In this document: positions 23,847 to 31,931 of the stretch, piece after piece
Layout of the letters: the number at the start of each line of letters is the position of its first letter
Position numbering within the stretch: the first letter of the stretch is position 1
NCBI GenBank assembly: GCA_035565615.1
Contig: DATMSB010000027.1
Coordinates: forward strand, 1 to 44,558
From: Vulgatibacter sp035565615
Lineage (GTDB): Bacteria > Myxococcota > Myxococcia > Myxococcales > Vulgatibacteraceae
DNA: 44,558 nucleotides
Direction of reading: 5' to 3'
Translations under genes and position numbers: made by a program
Notes under the pieces: model-generated
Databases searched by the model: none
Told to the model about the DNA's origin: nothing
What the model saw: the letters and a program-made list of their open reading frames with translations, nothing else

Positions 23847-25517
23847 CTACCCCCCCGCGAGGCGGCGGGAATCCTCCAGCGATCCGAGGCCCGCGATCCG
23901 GTCGACGCCGTGGCGCGCGAAGCGCCTGGCCGCCGCGGCGGCGTTGCCGTCCTTTCCGGCGGAGCGCTCCCAGGCGGCGTGGTCCACCAGCACGGCCAGC
24001 TCCATCGTCCGCGCCAGGGTGAGGGCCAGGCGCCTGGCGCCGGCCTCCGTCTCGTCGCGGTCGGCGGCGGCCGCGTCCTCCAGCCACCGGCGGGCGCGAT
24101 CGATCGCGGCGCGCACCGCCCGGGCCTCCGCGCCGAGGCCGGCGTCCTCCGCGCGGCCGAGGCGGCGCTCCGCCTCGGCCTCGTATGCCTGCATCACCTC
24201 CGGCTTCGCCAGCGCCCGCAGCACGTCCAACGAGAGCACGTTGGTGGTGCCCTCCCAGATCGAGAGGACCTGTGCGTCGCGCAGCAGCCGAGGCAAGCCC
24301 GTGTCCTCGATGTAGCCGGCGCCGCCGAAGGCCTCGATCGCCTCGCTGGCGATCTCCACCACCTGCCTGCCGATGCAGAGCTTGGCGAGGGGCGTCAGCA
24401 ATCGAAGGAGCGCGGCGTCGCCCTCGCGCTGCGCGCCCGCCTCCTCCCTGCCCATGAGCTCGACGACGGCGAACGCGAGGAGGAACGCCCCCTCGAACTC
24501 CGCCTCGAGGCCCGCCAGGGTGTCTACGTGGAGCGCCTTCTCGGAGAGCGGCGCGCCGAAGGCGATCCGCCTCGTCGCGTAGTCCCGGGCCAGGGCGATG
24601 GCGCGGCGCATGGCGGCCACCGAGCACACGGCGTTCCAGGTCCGGGTCACGTTCAGCATGGGGCCGATCGCGCGGATGCCGTCCCGCGTCCCGCACACCG
24701 GCACGGCGAGCGCGCCGTCCAGCTCGAGCTCCGCGGTGGGGAGCTTGCGGGTGCCCAGCTTCTCCTTGAGCCGGTTGATGCGGATGCCGTTGAGGCGCCC
24801 GTCGGCACCGCGGGTCTCGAGGTAGTAGAGCGCCAGCCCCGCACCGCCCGGCGGGTTGCCCTCGGGGCGCGCCAGGGTGAGCGCCATCTCGGAGGTGGCG
24901 GCGGAGGTGAACCACTTGGTGCCGTAGAGGCGGTGCCCCTCCGGCGCCCGCCGCGCCACGGTCTCCGAGATCGCCACGTCCGAGCCGCCGGTGCGCTCGG
25001 TCATCCACTGGCCGGAGGTCCACATCCGCGCCGGATCCCGGCTGGTGAGCCGCGGCAGCGCCCGATCGACGAGGTCGCGGTTGCCGTGGACCAGGAGGGT
25101 CTTCGCCGCGCCGTCGGTCATGGCCAGCGGGCAGGTGTAGACGTCGGAGGACGGATCGAAGAGGTAGACCAGCGCGTGCTGGACCACGCGGGACCACGCC
25201 CCGTGGCGGCGCTCGTAGGCCGCGGCGACGAGCCCCTCCTCGGCCGCGACGACCGCCGCCCGCCGCCACAGCGGCGTCTGCTCGATCCGATCGACGCGGT
25301 GGCCCCAGGGATCCCACTGCACGAGCCGCGGCTCGTTCAGCCGGTCCTCGAGCTGGAGGCGGTAGAGCTCGCCGCCGGCCAGGTCACCCATCCGCTCGAG
25401 ATCCCCGCGCACCTCGGCGAGGACCTCGGGAGGAAGGGTCCGCTCCAGCCAGCCGCGGAGCATCCGATCGTCGAGGTACTGGTTGCCGAGGGAGGGCGGG
25501 GACTGGAAGAAGGCCAT
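23847..25517 (-). CDS. AidB-like acyl-CoA dehydrogenase family protein
   Basis: A 556-residue protein, longer than typical acyl-CoA dehydrogenases (about 380) and in the range of the AidB branch (about 540). It has the long N-terminal extension and then QWMTERTGGSDVAISETVA for FAD/substrate binding, GTKWFTSAATSEMALTLARP, LNGIRINRLKEKLGTRKLPTAELELDGA, YATRRIAFGAPLSEKAL, and AIEAFGGAGYIEDTGLPRLLRDAQVLSIWEGTTNV. E. coli AidB binds DNA and is part of the adaptive response to alkylation; many relatives instead oxidise unknown acyl-CoAs. Its place beside a decayed alkyladenine glycosylase-like gene elsewhere in the window is suggestive only. The ATG has a weak GGGG site upstream. Confidence 0.9.
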   Translation of the reverse strand: MAFFQSPPSLGNQYLDDRMLRGWLERTLPPEVLAEVRGDLERMGDLAGGELYRLQLEDRLNEPRLVQWDPWGHRVDRIEQTPLWRRAAVVAAEEGLVAAAYERRHGAWSRVVQHALVYLFDPSSDVYTCPLAMTDGAAKTLLVHGNRDLVDRALPRLTSRDPARMWTSGQWMTERTGGSDVAISETVARRAPEGHRLYGTKWFTSAATSEMALTLARPEGNPPGGAGLALYYLETRGADGRLNGIRINRLKEKLGTRKLPTAELELDGALAVPVCGTRDGIRAIGPMLNVTRTWNAVCSVAAMRRAIALARDYATRRIAFGAPLSEKALHVDTLAGLEAEFEGAFLLAFAVVELMGREEAGAQREGDAALLRLLTPLAKLCIGRQVVEIASEAIEAFGGAGYIEDTGLPRLLRDAQVLSIWEGTTNVLSLDVLRALAKPEVMQAYEAEAERRLGRAEDAGLGAEARAVRAAIDRARRWLEDAAAADRDETEAGARRLALTLARTMELAVLVDHAAWERSAGKDGNAAAAARRFARHGVDRIAGLGSLEDSRRLAGG

Positions 25518-25601
25518 GCCCCGACGCTACCAGACGCGCCGCGCCGGCGAGAATCCACCCCTCCTTGCGGCGCGCCCGCAAAACGATCGCGCCCCGAATC
25601 G

Positions 25602-25946
25602 TCAGAGGATCTCGAGCACCTTCTCGACGGGCCGGCACAGGCGCACGCCCTTGCTGGTCTCCACGATGGGCCGCTCGATGAGGATCGGGTTCTCGACCAT
25701 GGCGTCCACGATCGCATCGTCGGAGATCGAGGGATCGTCGAGACCGAGCTCCGCGTAGCGCGCCTCCTTCTTGCGCAGGAGCACCCGCGGCGGGATCCCC
25801 ATCTCGCGCAGGAGCCGCTGGAGCTCGTTGCGGCTGGGCGGGTTCGCCAGGTACTCGATCACCTCCGGCTCTTCGCCGCGCTCGCGGAGCAGCTCGAGGG
25901 TCCGGCGCGACGTGCTGCATCGGGGGTTGTGGTAGATGGTCGTCAT
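25602..25946 (-). CDS. arsC: Arsenate reductase ArsC (glutaredoxin-coupled type)
   Basis: A 114-residue ArsC/YffB-superfamily protein. NPRCSTSRRTLELL carries the catalytic Cys (C10), then NPPSRNELQRLLREMG, then RKKEARYAELGL, and IERPIVETSKGVRLCRP with conserved Arg residues as in E. coli ArsC. It reduces arsenate using glutathione and glutaredoxin. There is no arsR, arsB or acr3 nearby, so a role in arsenic resistance is uncertain; some relatives regulate RNA polymerase (Spx-like) or have other substrates. Its ATG overlaps the stop of the upstream unknown gene (ATGA), so it is translationally coupled to it. Confidence 0.88.
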   Translation of the reverse strand: MTTIYHNPRCSTSRRTLELLRERGEEPEVIEYLANPPSRNELQRLLREMGIPPRVLLRKKEARYAELGLDDPSISDDAIVDAMVENPILIERPIVETSKGVRLCRPVEKVLEIL

Positions 25947-26881
25947 GCGCCGATTGTGGCAGGCGGCTCCCGATCGCGCCACCAGGAGCGCAGCAGCCAG
26001 CGGGTGAGGGGATCGAAGGCGGCCGCGGGAGGCAGGTTGCTCCCCGGCGCCCACGACACCAGCAGGTGGAGGTCGCCCCGGGGCAGGGGGAGCCGGCGGA
26101 GGACGAAGGTGCGCCGGACGGGCTTGTCGCTGAGGTTGCGCGGCCACGCCGCGATGCGCTCGCCGTGGCGCTCGTGATCGATCCGGGTCAGCTCCTCCGC
26201 GCCCAACGCCTCCAGGACCGCGTCGACCCAGCCGTGGTTCGCGATGGCCGCCGGTGCCTCCACGTTCTCGGAGAGCCGGAGGCGGAGGCGGGAGCGCTTC
26301 GCGGCCTCCCGCGCGGGGAGGAAGACCCACCTGCGCAAGAACTCGCAACCGCGCCGGTCCGGGCGAAACGGGGCCCGCAGCTCCGAGTGCCACGGCAAGA
26401 GATCGATCCCGAGGATGGGGAAGGCCCGGCGCACAGGCGGGACCCCCAGGAGCCGCGCCGCCCAGCCCGCCAGCCGCGACCACCACCGCCGCGTCTCCGG
26501 CGCCAGCGCCCACCGCCCGGCGAGCTGCGAGTAGGCCATGCCGCTGCGGATCCGCTCGACCAGGGCGCCGTGCGGGTGCATCTGCGCCGGTAGCGCCGCG
26601 CCCGGGTTGTGGCAGACGAAGACGGCCTGCAGGTCCGGCGAGAAGGGATCGCCCACCCACGGCTCCGGCAGGGCCCGCAGCGGCCCGTCGTCCCGGGCGA
26701 TGGCGCCCGTCGTGCGCCACATGTCCCGGACGACGTCGAAGCCGAGGGCGAGGCGCTCCGGGTTCTCGCCCGCGTCCAGGCGGCGAACCCAGGCCGCGAT
26801 CCTGCTGTCGTACTGATCGATCCAGTCCCGCAGGAACGGCAAGGTCTCACCCTCGAGGAGACTGCGGGACAACCGGCGCAC
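25943..26881 (-). CDS. Hypothetical protein coupled to arsC
   Basis: A 312-residue product from a GTG at 26881 with GGGGGAGG upstream; earlier in-frame starts exist up to 27007 but lack support. Motif-like stretches are LPFLRDWIDQYDSRIAAW, AVFVCHNPGAALPAQMHPHG, GIDLLPWHSELR, AIANHGWVDAVLEAL and HLLVSWAPGSNLPPA. The 'xNPGxxLP' and 'LLPWHS' elements recall the loop motifs of the uracil-DNA glycosylase superfamily, but I cannot show homology, so the function is left open. It ends within the arsC start (ATGA). Composition matches its neighbours. Confidence 0.6.
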   Translation of the reverse strand: MRRLSRSLLEGETLPFLRDWIDQYDSRIAAWVRRLDAGENPERLALGFDVVRDMWRTTGAIARDDGPLRALPEPWVGDPFSPDLQAVFVCHNPGAALPAQMHPHGALVERIRSGMAYSQLAGRWALAPETRRWWSRLAGWAARLLGVPPVRRAFPILGIDLLPWHSELRAPFRPDRRGCEFLRRWVFLPAREAAKRSRLRLRLSENVEAPAAIANHGWVDAVLEALGAEELTRIDHERHGERIAAWPRNLSDKPVRRTFVLRRLPLPRGDLHLLVSWAPGSNLPPAAAFDPLTRWLLRSWWRDREPPATIGA

Positions 26882-27320
26882 GGTTGCTGCGCCTCCCCCA
26901 AGAGAGAAGTTACGGACGCCCCCGTTTCCTGAGCGCCCATGTTCCCCGCGCAGCAATCCGTGCGCCGGTCGCGGGCCGGACCTAAGCCACGGGAGAGGGG
27001 AAACCAAGCAGCCCCCCCAAATGGATAGTGGTGGCGAACGCGCGCGGCGGCGGAGACGGGGATCCCCCGCCGGCGGGCGCCGACGACGCTCGATTCGAAG
27101 GATCCAGTCGATCCGTTCGCTCTCGCCCCCCGGAGAGCCCCCAACCTGAGGTCCCGACGGCCGCCTCCCTCGGCGCCGGTCGCGCGCTCCCCGCCTCGCA
27201 CGCCCCCCGCCCGAAGGCGAAGGCAGCGCATCGGTTCACGCGAGGCGCCGGGAGGACGCGACGCCCGCGCGCGAAGGGTCGGGCGGGAGCGAGCCCGCCC
27301 TCCCCCGGGAGCCCGAGCGG
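26882..27320. other. Gene-free stretch of about 440 bp
   Basis: Open frames here have arginine/proline/alanine-rich translations without a ribosome-binding site, so none is called. The region holds the 5' side of the arsC-operon gene and a hairpin just after the first KGG gene. A GATC-rich stretch near 27050-27110 (CGATTCGAAGGATCC, then GTCGATCC) has no obvious meaning. Nothing else is seen. Confidence 0.5.
27281..27300 (-). terminator. Hairpin after the first KGG gene
   Basis: GGGCGGG (27281-27287) pairs with CCCGCCC (27294-27300) around a 6-nt loop, 20 nt after the stop on the minus strand. There is no T-tract after it, so it may be a weak terminator or a stabilising stem. Confidence 0.4.
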
Positions 27321-27542
27321 CTACTCGTTCTTCTTCCCTTCCTCGATCAGCTCGCGGACCCGCTGCCCGCCCTTGTGGCCGATCTCCTCGTAGAACTCGT
27401 GGCCCCGCTCCCTGGCCACGGTCTCGCCGCCCTTCTTCCCGATCTCCTCGTAGAACTCGTGACCCCTCTCGCGGGCCACGGTCTCGCCTCCCTTGCGGCC
27501 GGCCTCCTGCACCGTCATCCCTGGTTTCTTCTGCTCGGCCAT
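27321..27542 (-). CDS. KGG-motif stress protein (GsiB/Em-like), short member
   Basis: A 73-residue, very hydrophilic protein built from the stress-induced KGG motif. After MAEQKKPGMTVQEAGR it has GGETVARERGHEFYEEIGK units and a final GHKGGQRVRELIEEGKKNE. Three KGG motifs are present. The family (bacterial GsiB, plant group-1 LEA/Em, yeast Con-10 relatives) is unstructured and associated with drying, salt, heat and stationary stress. GAGGAGG lies just upstream of the ATG. It is the last of three paralogues on this strand; a terminator-like stem separates it from the next. Confidence 0.92.
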   Translation of the reverse strand: MAEQKKPGMTVQEAGRKGGETVARERGHEFYEEIGKKGGETVARERGHEFYEEIGHKGGQRVRELIEEGKKNE

Positions 27543-27719
27543 GGTGCCCTCCTCTCGGTGGTTCCATCGAGGCTCCGTCTCTCGCCTCGAATAGAGACTG
27601 GTGGCGCGGGGGGTGGTGAACAAGGCGTCTCGGGCTCCCGGTCGTGGGCCCGCCCGCTCTCCCGCGATGCCGTGCGCGCGCCCCTTGGCCCTCGGCGCTC
27701 CTCGCGCGATCGGGTTCCC

Positions 27720-27757
27720 CCAAAGAAAAGAAGCGGCGCCCCTCGGGCCGCCGCCGC
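27720..27757 (-). terminator. Terminator after the second KGG gene
   Basis: On the minus strand a GC-rich stem (GCGGCGGCGGCC facing GGGGCGCCGC, around a GAG-type loop) is followed by TTCTTTTCTTT. The stem is imperfect, but the T-rich tail supports intrinsic termination 12-48 nt after the stop of the second KGG gene. Confidence 0.6.
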
Positions 27758-27768
27758 GTTCGCGCGGG

Positions 27769-28002
27769 CTACTTCTCGCTCTGCTTGCCCTCTTCGATCA
27801 GCTCCTTGACGCGCTGGCCGCCCTTGTGGCCGATCTCCTCGTAGAACTCGTGCCCCCTCTCGCGGGCCACGGTCTCGCCACCTTTCTTGCCGCCCATCTT
27901 GCCGATCTCGCTGTAGAACTCGGGCCCCCTCTCGGCCGCGACCTTCTCGCCGCCCAGCCGGCCCGCCTCCTGCACCGTCATCGGTTTCTTCTGCTCGGCC
28001 AT
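27769..28002 (-). CDS. KGG-motif stress protein, middle member
   Basis: A 77-residue paralogue of its neighbours: MAEQKKPMTVQEAGRLGGEK, AAERGPEFYSEIGKMGG, a merged MGGKKGG where one repeat was lost or joined, then ETVARERGHEFYEEIGHKGG and QRVKELIEEGKQSEK. AAGGGAG lies upstream of the ATG. It begins 21 nt after the stop of the five-KGG gene, so the two are likely one transcript. The irregular MGGKKGG junction is a trace of repeat rearrangement. Confidence 0.9.
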   Translation of the reverse strand: MAEQKKPMTVQEAGRLGGEKVAAERGPEFYSEIGKMGGKKGGETVARERGHEFYEEIGHKGGQRVKELIEEGKQSEK

Positions 28003-28023
28003 CTTTTCCAGCTCCCTTCCAAG

Positions 28024-28368
28024 CTACTCGCTCTGCTTGCCTTCCTCGACGAGCTCACGGACGCGCTGGCCACCCTTGTGGCCGATCTCCTCGTAGAACT
28101 CGTGCCCCCTCTCGCGGGCCACGGTCTCGCCGCCCTTCTTCCCGATCTCCTCGTAGAACTCGTGTCCCCTCTCGCGGGCCACGGTCTCGCCGCCCTTCTT
28201 CCCGATCTCCTGATAGAACTCGGGACCGCGCTCCTTGGAGACGGTCTCGCCGCCCTTCCTTCCGATCTCCTGATAGAACTCGGGGCCCCTCTCGGCGGCG
28301 ACCTTCTCGCCACCTTTTCGCCCCGCCTCCTGCACCGTCATCCCGCCCGGTGGGTTCTTCTCTGCCAT
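28024..28368 (-). CDS. KGG-motif stress protein, long member with five KGG motifs
   Basis: A 114-residue protein: MAEKNPPGGMTVQEAGRKGG, then units of 20 residues (KGGETVARERGHEFYEEIGK and variants with SKERGPEFYQ) and the shared tail GHKGGQRVRELVEEGKQSE. Five KGG motifs are present, more than in the two neighbours. AGGGATCG precedes the ATG. It is the first gene of the cluster in the direction of transcription, so its promoter should lie in the 263-nt region 28369-28631, in which I see no gene. The role is inferred as protection against dehydration or cold, from the family. Confidence 0.92.
   Translation of the reverse strand: MAEKNPPGGMTVQEAGRKGGEKVAAERGPEFYQEIGRKGGETVSKERGPEFYQEIGKKGGETVARERGHEFYEEIGKKGGETVARERGHEFYEEIGHKGGQRVRELVEEGKQSE
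28081..28317 (-). repeat. 60-bp tandem repeat inside the long KGG gene
   Basis: Four consecutive 60-bp units, each coding one 20-residue KGG repeat. The units starting at 28081 and 28141 differ at only about two bases, and those at 28201 and 28261 are more diverged. A similar 60-bp periodicity is visible at 27361-27480 in the short KGG gene. This is a natural substrate for unequal recombination, both within the gene and between the three paralogues. Confidence 0.88.
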
Positions 28369-28631
28369 GTCGATCCCTCCCGTTTTCGGAGGACGCGCAT
28401 CTCCTGGACGAGCCTCGCGCGCCTCCACCCAGACGTTGTGGACACGTGGGCCCATGCGCAATCGACGCCTGCACACCGAGCGGAAGGTGCCTCCACGAGC
28501 ACCGGCGGCGAGGGCGAAGGAACCGCCGACCACGCGTCGGTCGGGCGCTTCTCGTCATGCTCGACGTGAGCCGACCCCGCGAGCAGTTGCGGATCGCCTG
28601 GCGCCGACGCGAGCGTTCGACCCCACGATAT

Positions 28632-29306
28632 TCACGCATGGCGCGCGACCAGCTGCGTAGGCGGGGTGGAAGGACGTGAACTCCCAGAGCCTTCACGCAT
28701 GATCGCAGAGCCGCCCGGCATAGCCGAACCGGGGGGCATCGGCGGCATCCCCTCGTGGAACCAGACGCGCGGTTCTGCCGGTGGGCGGCCCGCCGGCCGC
28801 TTGAGGAACGGCGATCGAGGCGACGACGCCTTCTGGCGCCTGGCCGCTAGGAGGAGCAACGCATCGCGCAGCACGAGGAGGTTCTCGGGGCGCGCGAGCA
28901 CGCCGTAGAGGCGCGAGAGCGTCGGTTGCGAGGCCAGCCCATCGGGCACCGCAGGGTTCTTGTTCTTCCGCTCCTCGGCCGCCCGCGACGGGAGTGGAGA
29001 GATCCCCCTCCGCTCGGACACTGCGAGGCGGAAAGCGGGATCGTCACGCAGGGCATCGGCGTCGCCCTGATCCCGCCACCCTTGGGCGACGAGCAGCACG
29101 GCGGTCCTGAGCAGCTCGGCGAGCGGGTGGGTGATGAGGGCAGGGTCACGCGGTTCGGGAACCCGATCGGCGACCCAGTCGACGATGCCGACCCGCTCGA
29201 GCACCTCCCGAAGGACGATCGCGCCGGCTTCGGAGGTCAAGCGCTCGGGTCGGGGCTCGATGCGAAGAGAGCCGTTGAAGTCTGCCACGAGGCGTGCGAA
29301 AGTCAC
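28632..29306 (-). mobile_element. IS1380-family transposase remnant (N-terminal part only)
   Basis: The GTG-started frame begins like IS1380 transposases: VADFNGSLRIEPRPERLTSEAGAIVLREV, DPRDPALITHPLAELLRTAVLLVAQGW (quoted in two parts), DQGDADALRDDPAFRLAV and SQPTLSRLYGVL. Homology stops after DALLLLAARR near 28840, whereas full transposases have about 450 residues, so the catalytic DDE core is gone. The last ~65 residues look unrelated. Direct repeats TTCACGCATG at 28633 and 28694 may mark old ends, but no clear terminal inverted repeat pair was found. It is a dead fragment between the KGG cluster and the large lipoproteins. Confidence 0.72.
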
Positions 29307-29352
29307 CCATGACGCGCCTTTCTCCGTGTACAGGTTGCATTGACACCACCCT

Positions 29353-29390
29353 CTTGACGCGTTGAAATCTGACGCGTCATCTACGTCAAG
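29353..29390. promoter_or_regulatory. Cluster of TGACG boxes with a 10-bp palindrome
   Basis: TGACGCGTCA (29370-29379) is a perfect palindrome. TTGACGCG (29354) repeats its left half, and CTTGACG (29353-29359) and CGTCAAG (29384-29390) form an inverted pair around it. The cluster lies about 38 bp upstream of the candidate -35 of the cysteine/RCC1 lipoprotein gene, in a relatively AT-rich gap. It may be an operator, or part of an IS end. Confidence 0.45.
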
Positions 29391-29427
29391 ACCTCGCTAC
29401 GCGGCTCCCTTCGGTGAATACGATGGG

Positions 29428-29456
29428 TTGACTGTGGATCGTCCGGTCGCTAGCAT
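29428..29456 (+). promoter_or_regulatory. Candidate promoter of the cysteine/RCC1 lipoprotein gene
   Basis: TTGACT (29428-29433), a 17-bp spacer and TAGCAT (29451-29456) lie 36 nt before the ATG at 29492. The spacer end reads GTCCGGTCGCT. The promoter-like sequence before the next lipoprotein gene has the same TTGAC box and a GTTCGGTTGCT block at the same distance (13 bp from the first T), which supports a functional shared element. Confidence 0.6.
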
Positions 29457-29491
29457 GCCGATCGCTTTCTCCTCAAATCGAAGGTGAGTTG

Positions 29492-31903
29492 ATGAGAGTC
29501 GTCGTCGCTTCGCTGTTGTCGCTGCTCGCTCTTTCGTTTGCCGCGTGCTCCTCCTCCGACGACCCTCCCGGCGATCCGACGTGCCCGGCGGGCCTGACGC
29601 TCTGCGATGGCGCCTGCGTCGACCTCACCTCGGACAAGAACTGCGGCGCCTGCGGCGTCGAGTGCACCGGCGAGACCACCTGCCGCTCCGGCTCGTGCGT
29701 GCTCCTCTGCGAGGACGGCGAGACGGACTGCGGGACCTTCTGCGCCCGCACCGACGACGATCCCAAGAACTGCGGCGCCTGCGGCAACGCCTGCGACGAA
29801 GGCGAGGAGTGCGCCGCCGGGAGGTGCGCCGTCTCCTGCGGCGACGGGATGCTGCGCTGCGACGGGCAGTGCGTGGACGGGAACCACCCCGACCACTGCG
29901 GCTCCTGCGAGAACCAGTGCGACGAGGGCCAGGTCTGCAACCAGGGCGAGTGCCAGGCGGGTTGCGACGACGGGCTCGAGGAATGCTCGGGGGCCTGCGT
30001 CGACCTGGGCAGCGACGCCGCGCACTGCGGCGCGTGCGGCAACGCCTGCGACGCCGGCATGGTCTGCGCGGACAGCGATTGCGCCTGCCCGGCGGGTACC
30101 GAGCTCTGCGACGGCGCCTGCGTGGACACGTCCACCGACGCCGCGCACTGCGGCGGCTGCGGCATCGCCTGCGAGGACGGCGTCTCCTGCGAGGACGGCG
30201 CGTGCGGCTGCCCCCCGGGCCAGGAGCGCTGCGACGGTGTCTGCGTGGACACGTCGACCGACGCCGCGCACTGCGGCGGTTGCGGCAACGCCTGCTCCGG
30301 GGGCGACCACGCCGAGCCGGCCTGCGAGGCGGGCGAATGCGTGCTGGCCTGCCTCGACGATCGCGCCGACTGCGACGAGGATTCGAGCAACGGGTGCGAG
30401 ACCGATGCGGCGACCGACCCGGCGAACTGCGGGACGTGCGGCATCACCTGCGGCCCCGACGAGTCCTGCACCGACGGGGTCTGCTGCGGCCCCGAGGGCG
30501 GGGTCTGCGGTGGCGTCTGCGTGGACCTGCAGGGCGACGCCCAGAACTGCGGCGCCTGCGGCGTGTCCTGCGTGGGTCAGCCCGGATCCACCGGCGGCGT
30601 CTGCACCGGGGGCGCGTGCGAGCTCGCCTGCGAGGCGCTCTGGGGCGACTGCAACGCCGACCCGACCGACGGCTGCGAGCTGAACCTCACCTCCGACCCC
30701 GGCAACTGCGGGGCGTGTGGCAACACCTGCGGGGCCGTCTGCGGCGGCGGCGACTGCCTGGCCATGACCTTCCCCGCGAAGATGTTCCACACGAGCTGCG
30801 TGCTCTCCGACGACGGCAGGGTCCTCTGCTGGGGCCAGAATGGCTGCGGCCAGGTCGGCAACGGGCAGCCCCCCGCGGCGAACTGCCACGTGGGAGCCGG
30901 CTCGACCGGCGTGGCCAGGCCGACCGAGGTGGCGGGGATCGGCGGCGCCGTCCACCTCGCCGTCGGCGAGCACCACAACTGCGCCATCCTCTCGGACGGC
31001 GGCGTGCGGTGCTGGGGCCTGAACCACAAGGGACAGCTCGGCGGCGGCGACACCAGCGTCTACACGGAGCCGGTCGAGGTGATGGACGGCGACGAGCTCC
31101 TCGAGGCCACCGCCCTCGCCCTCACCGATTCTTCGACCTGCGCCCTGGTCGGCGGGAACGTGAAGTGCTGGGGCAGCTTCGCGAACGGCAGGCTCGGCAA
31201 CGACGCCGACGCCGACCAGCTCGCGCCCGCCTTCGTGATGGACGGCGCCCAGCCCCTCTCCGGCGTGGTCGGCCTCGCCGCCGGCATGAACCACGTGTGC
31301 GCGCTCCTCCAGAGCGGCCAGGTCACCTGCTGGGGCGGGAACCTCAACGGCCAGCTCGGCCGCGGCACCTCGGGCAGCTCCACCGACTCGCCCGTGCCCA
31401 CGGTGATCGCGGGGCTCGCCGGCGTGGACGAGGTCTACGCGGCGGGCTTCCGCACGTGCGTGCGGATCGGCGGCACGGGCAAGTGCTGGGGACAGAACCT
31501 CAGCGGGCAGAACGGCACCGGCGACACCACCCAGAACACGGAGCCCCTGGACATCGTGGGCCTGACCGACGCCCGGTCGCTCACCGTCGCCGCGAACCAC
31601 ACCTGCGCCGTGCGCACCAACGGGCAGGCCCAGTGCTGGGGCCTGAACTCCTTCGGTCAGCTCGGCAACGGGGCCACCTCCACGAGCCCCCAGCCCACGG
31701 CGGTCCCGGTGGTGGATCCCGCGAGCGGCCAGCCGATGACGGGCATCCGCTCGATGACCGCCGGCGGCGCGCACTCGTGCCTGGTGATGGACGACGACTC
31801 GGTCTTCTGCCTGGGCTACGACGCCGTCGGACAGCTCGGCACCGGCGCGATCCCCTCCAATCCGAACCAGCCGAACACGGTGCCGGTCCCGGTGGCCTGG
31901 TGA
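29492..31903 (+). CDS. Large surface lipoprotein: nine cysteine modules plus seven RCC1-type repeats
   Basis: An 803-residue protein with AAGGTGA before the ATG. The signal ends SFAAC (C19), followed by SSSDDPPGD. Residues about 29-425 hold nine cysteine modules of the form 'C(D)G.CV(D)...NCG(A/G)CG..C', like the MXAN_6577-type modules of myxobacteria; the Cys spacing implies many disulfides. Residues about 430-803 hold seven RCC1/BLIP-II-like repeats, each with a 'CWG.N..GQ(L/V)G.G' core (a beta-propeller, here with a Cys in each CWG/CLG). It should be an outer-surface protein, perhaps an adhesin or binding platform. No enzyme domain is seen. The next gene is another large lipoprotein on the same strand, with a matching promoter block. 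Confidence 0.92.
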   Translation: MRVVVASLLSLLALSFAACSSSDDPPGDPTCPAGLTLCDGACVDLTSDKNCGACGVECTGETTCRSGSCVLLCEDGETDCGTFCARTDDDPKNCGACGNACDEGEECAAGRCAVSCGDGMLRCDGQCVDGNHPDHCGSCENQCDEGQVCNQGECQAGCDDGLEECSGACVDLGSDAAHCGACGNACDAGMVCADSDCACPAGTELCDGACVDTSTDAAHCGGCGIACEDGVSCEDGACGCPPGQERCDGVCVDTSTDAAHCGGCGNACSGGDHAEPACEAGECVLACLDDRADCDEDSSNGCETDAATDPANCGTCGITCGPDESCTDGVCCGPEGGVCGGVCVDLQGDAQNCGACGVSCVGQPGSTGGVCTGGACELACEALWGDCNADPTDGCELNLTSDPGNCGACGNTCGAVCGGGDCLAMTFPAKMFHTSCVLSDDGRVLCWGQNGCGQVGNGQPPAANCHVGAGSTGVARPTEVAGIGGAVHLAVGEHHNCAILSDGGVRCWGLNHKGQLGGGDTSVYTEPVEVMDGDELLEATALALTDSSTCALVGGNVKCWGSFANGRLGNDADADQLAPAFVMDGAQPLSGVVGLAAGMNHVCALLQSGQVTCWGGNLNGQLGRGTSGSSTDSPVPTVIAGLAGVDEVYAAGFRTCVRIGGTGKCWGQNLSGQNGTGDTTQNTEPLDIVGLTDARSLTVAANHTCAVRTNGQAQCWGLNSFGQLGNGATSTSPQPTAVPVVDPASGQPMTGIRSMTAGGAHSCLVMDDDSVFCLGYDAVGQLGTGAIPSNPNQPNTVPVPVAW

Positions 31904-31931
31904 CGGATGGAGGCAGCCCAGCGCGGGTAAT

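Noticed and set aside
26982..27239. An 85-codon minus-strand frame in the gap before the KGG cluster
   Set aside because: No ribosome-binding site and biased composition; nothing family-like.
28081..28317. 60-bp periodic sequence considered as a CRISPR-like array
   Set aside because: The repeats are contiguous, without unique spacers, and code for KGG units in frame.
29492..31903. The cysteine-rich region considered as a metallothionein or heme protein
   Set aside because: No CxxCH heme sites are present and the Cys spacing repeats as disulfide-type modules in a secreted lipoprotein.
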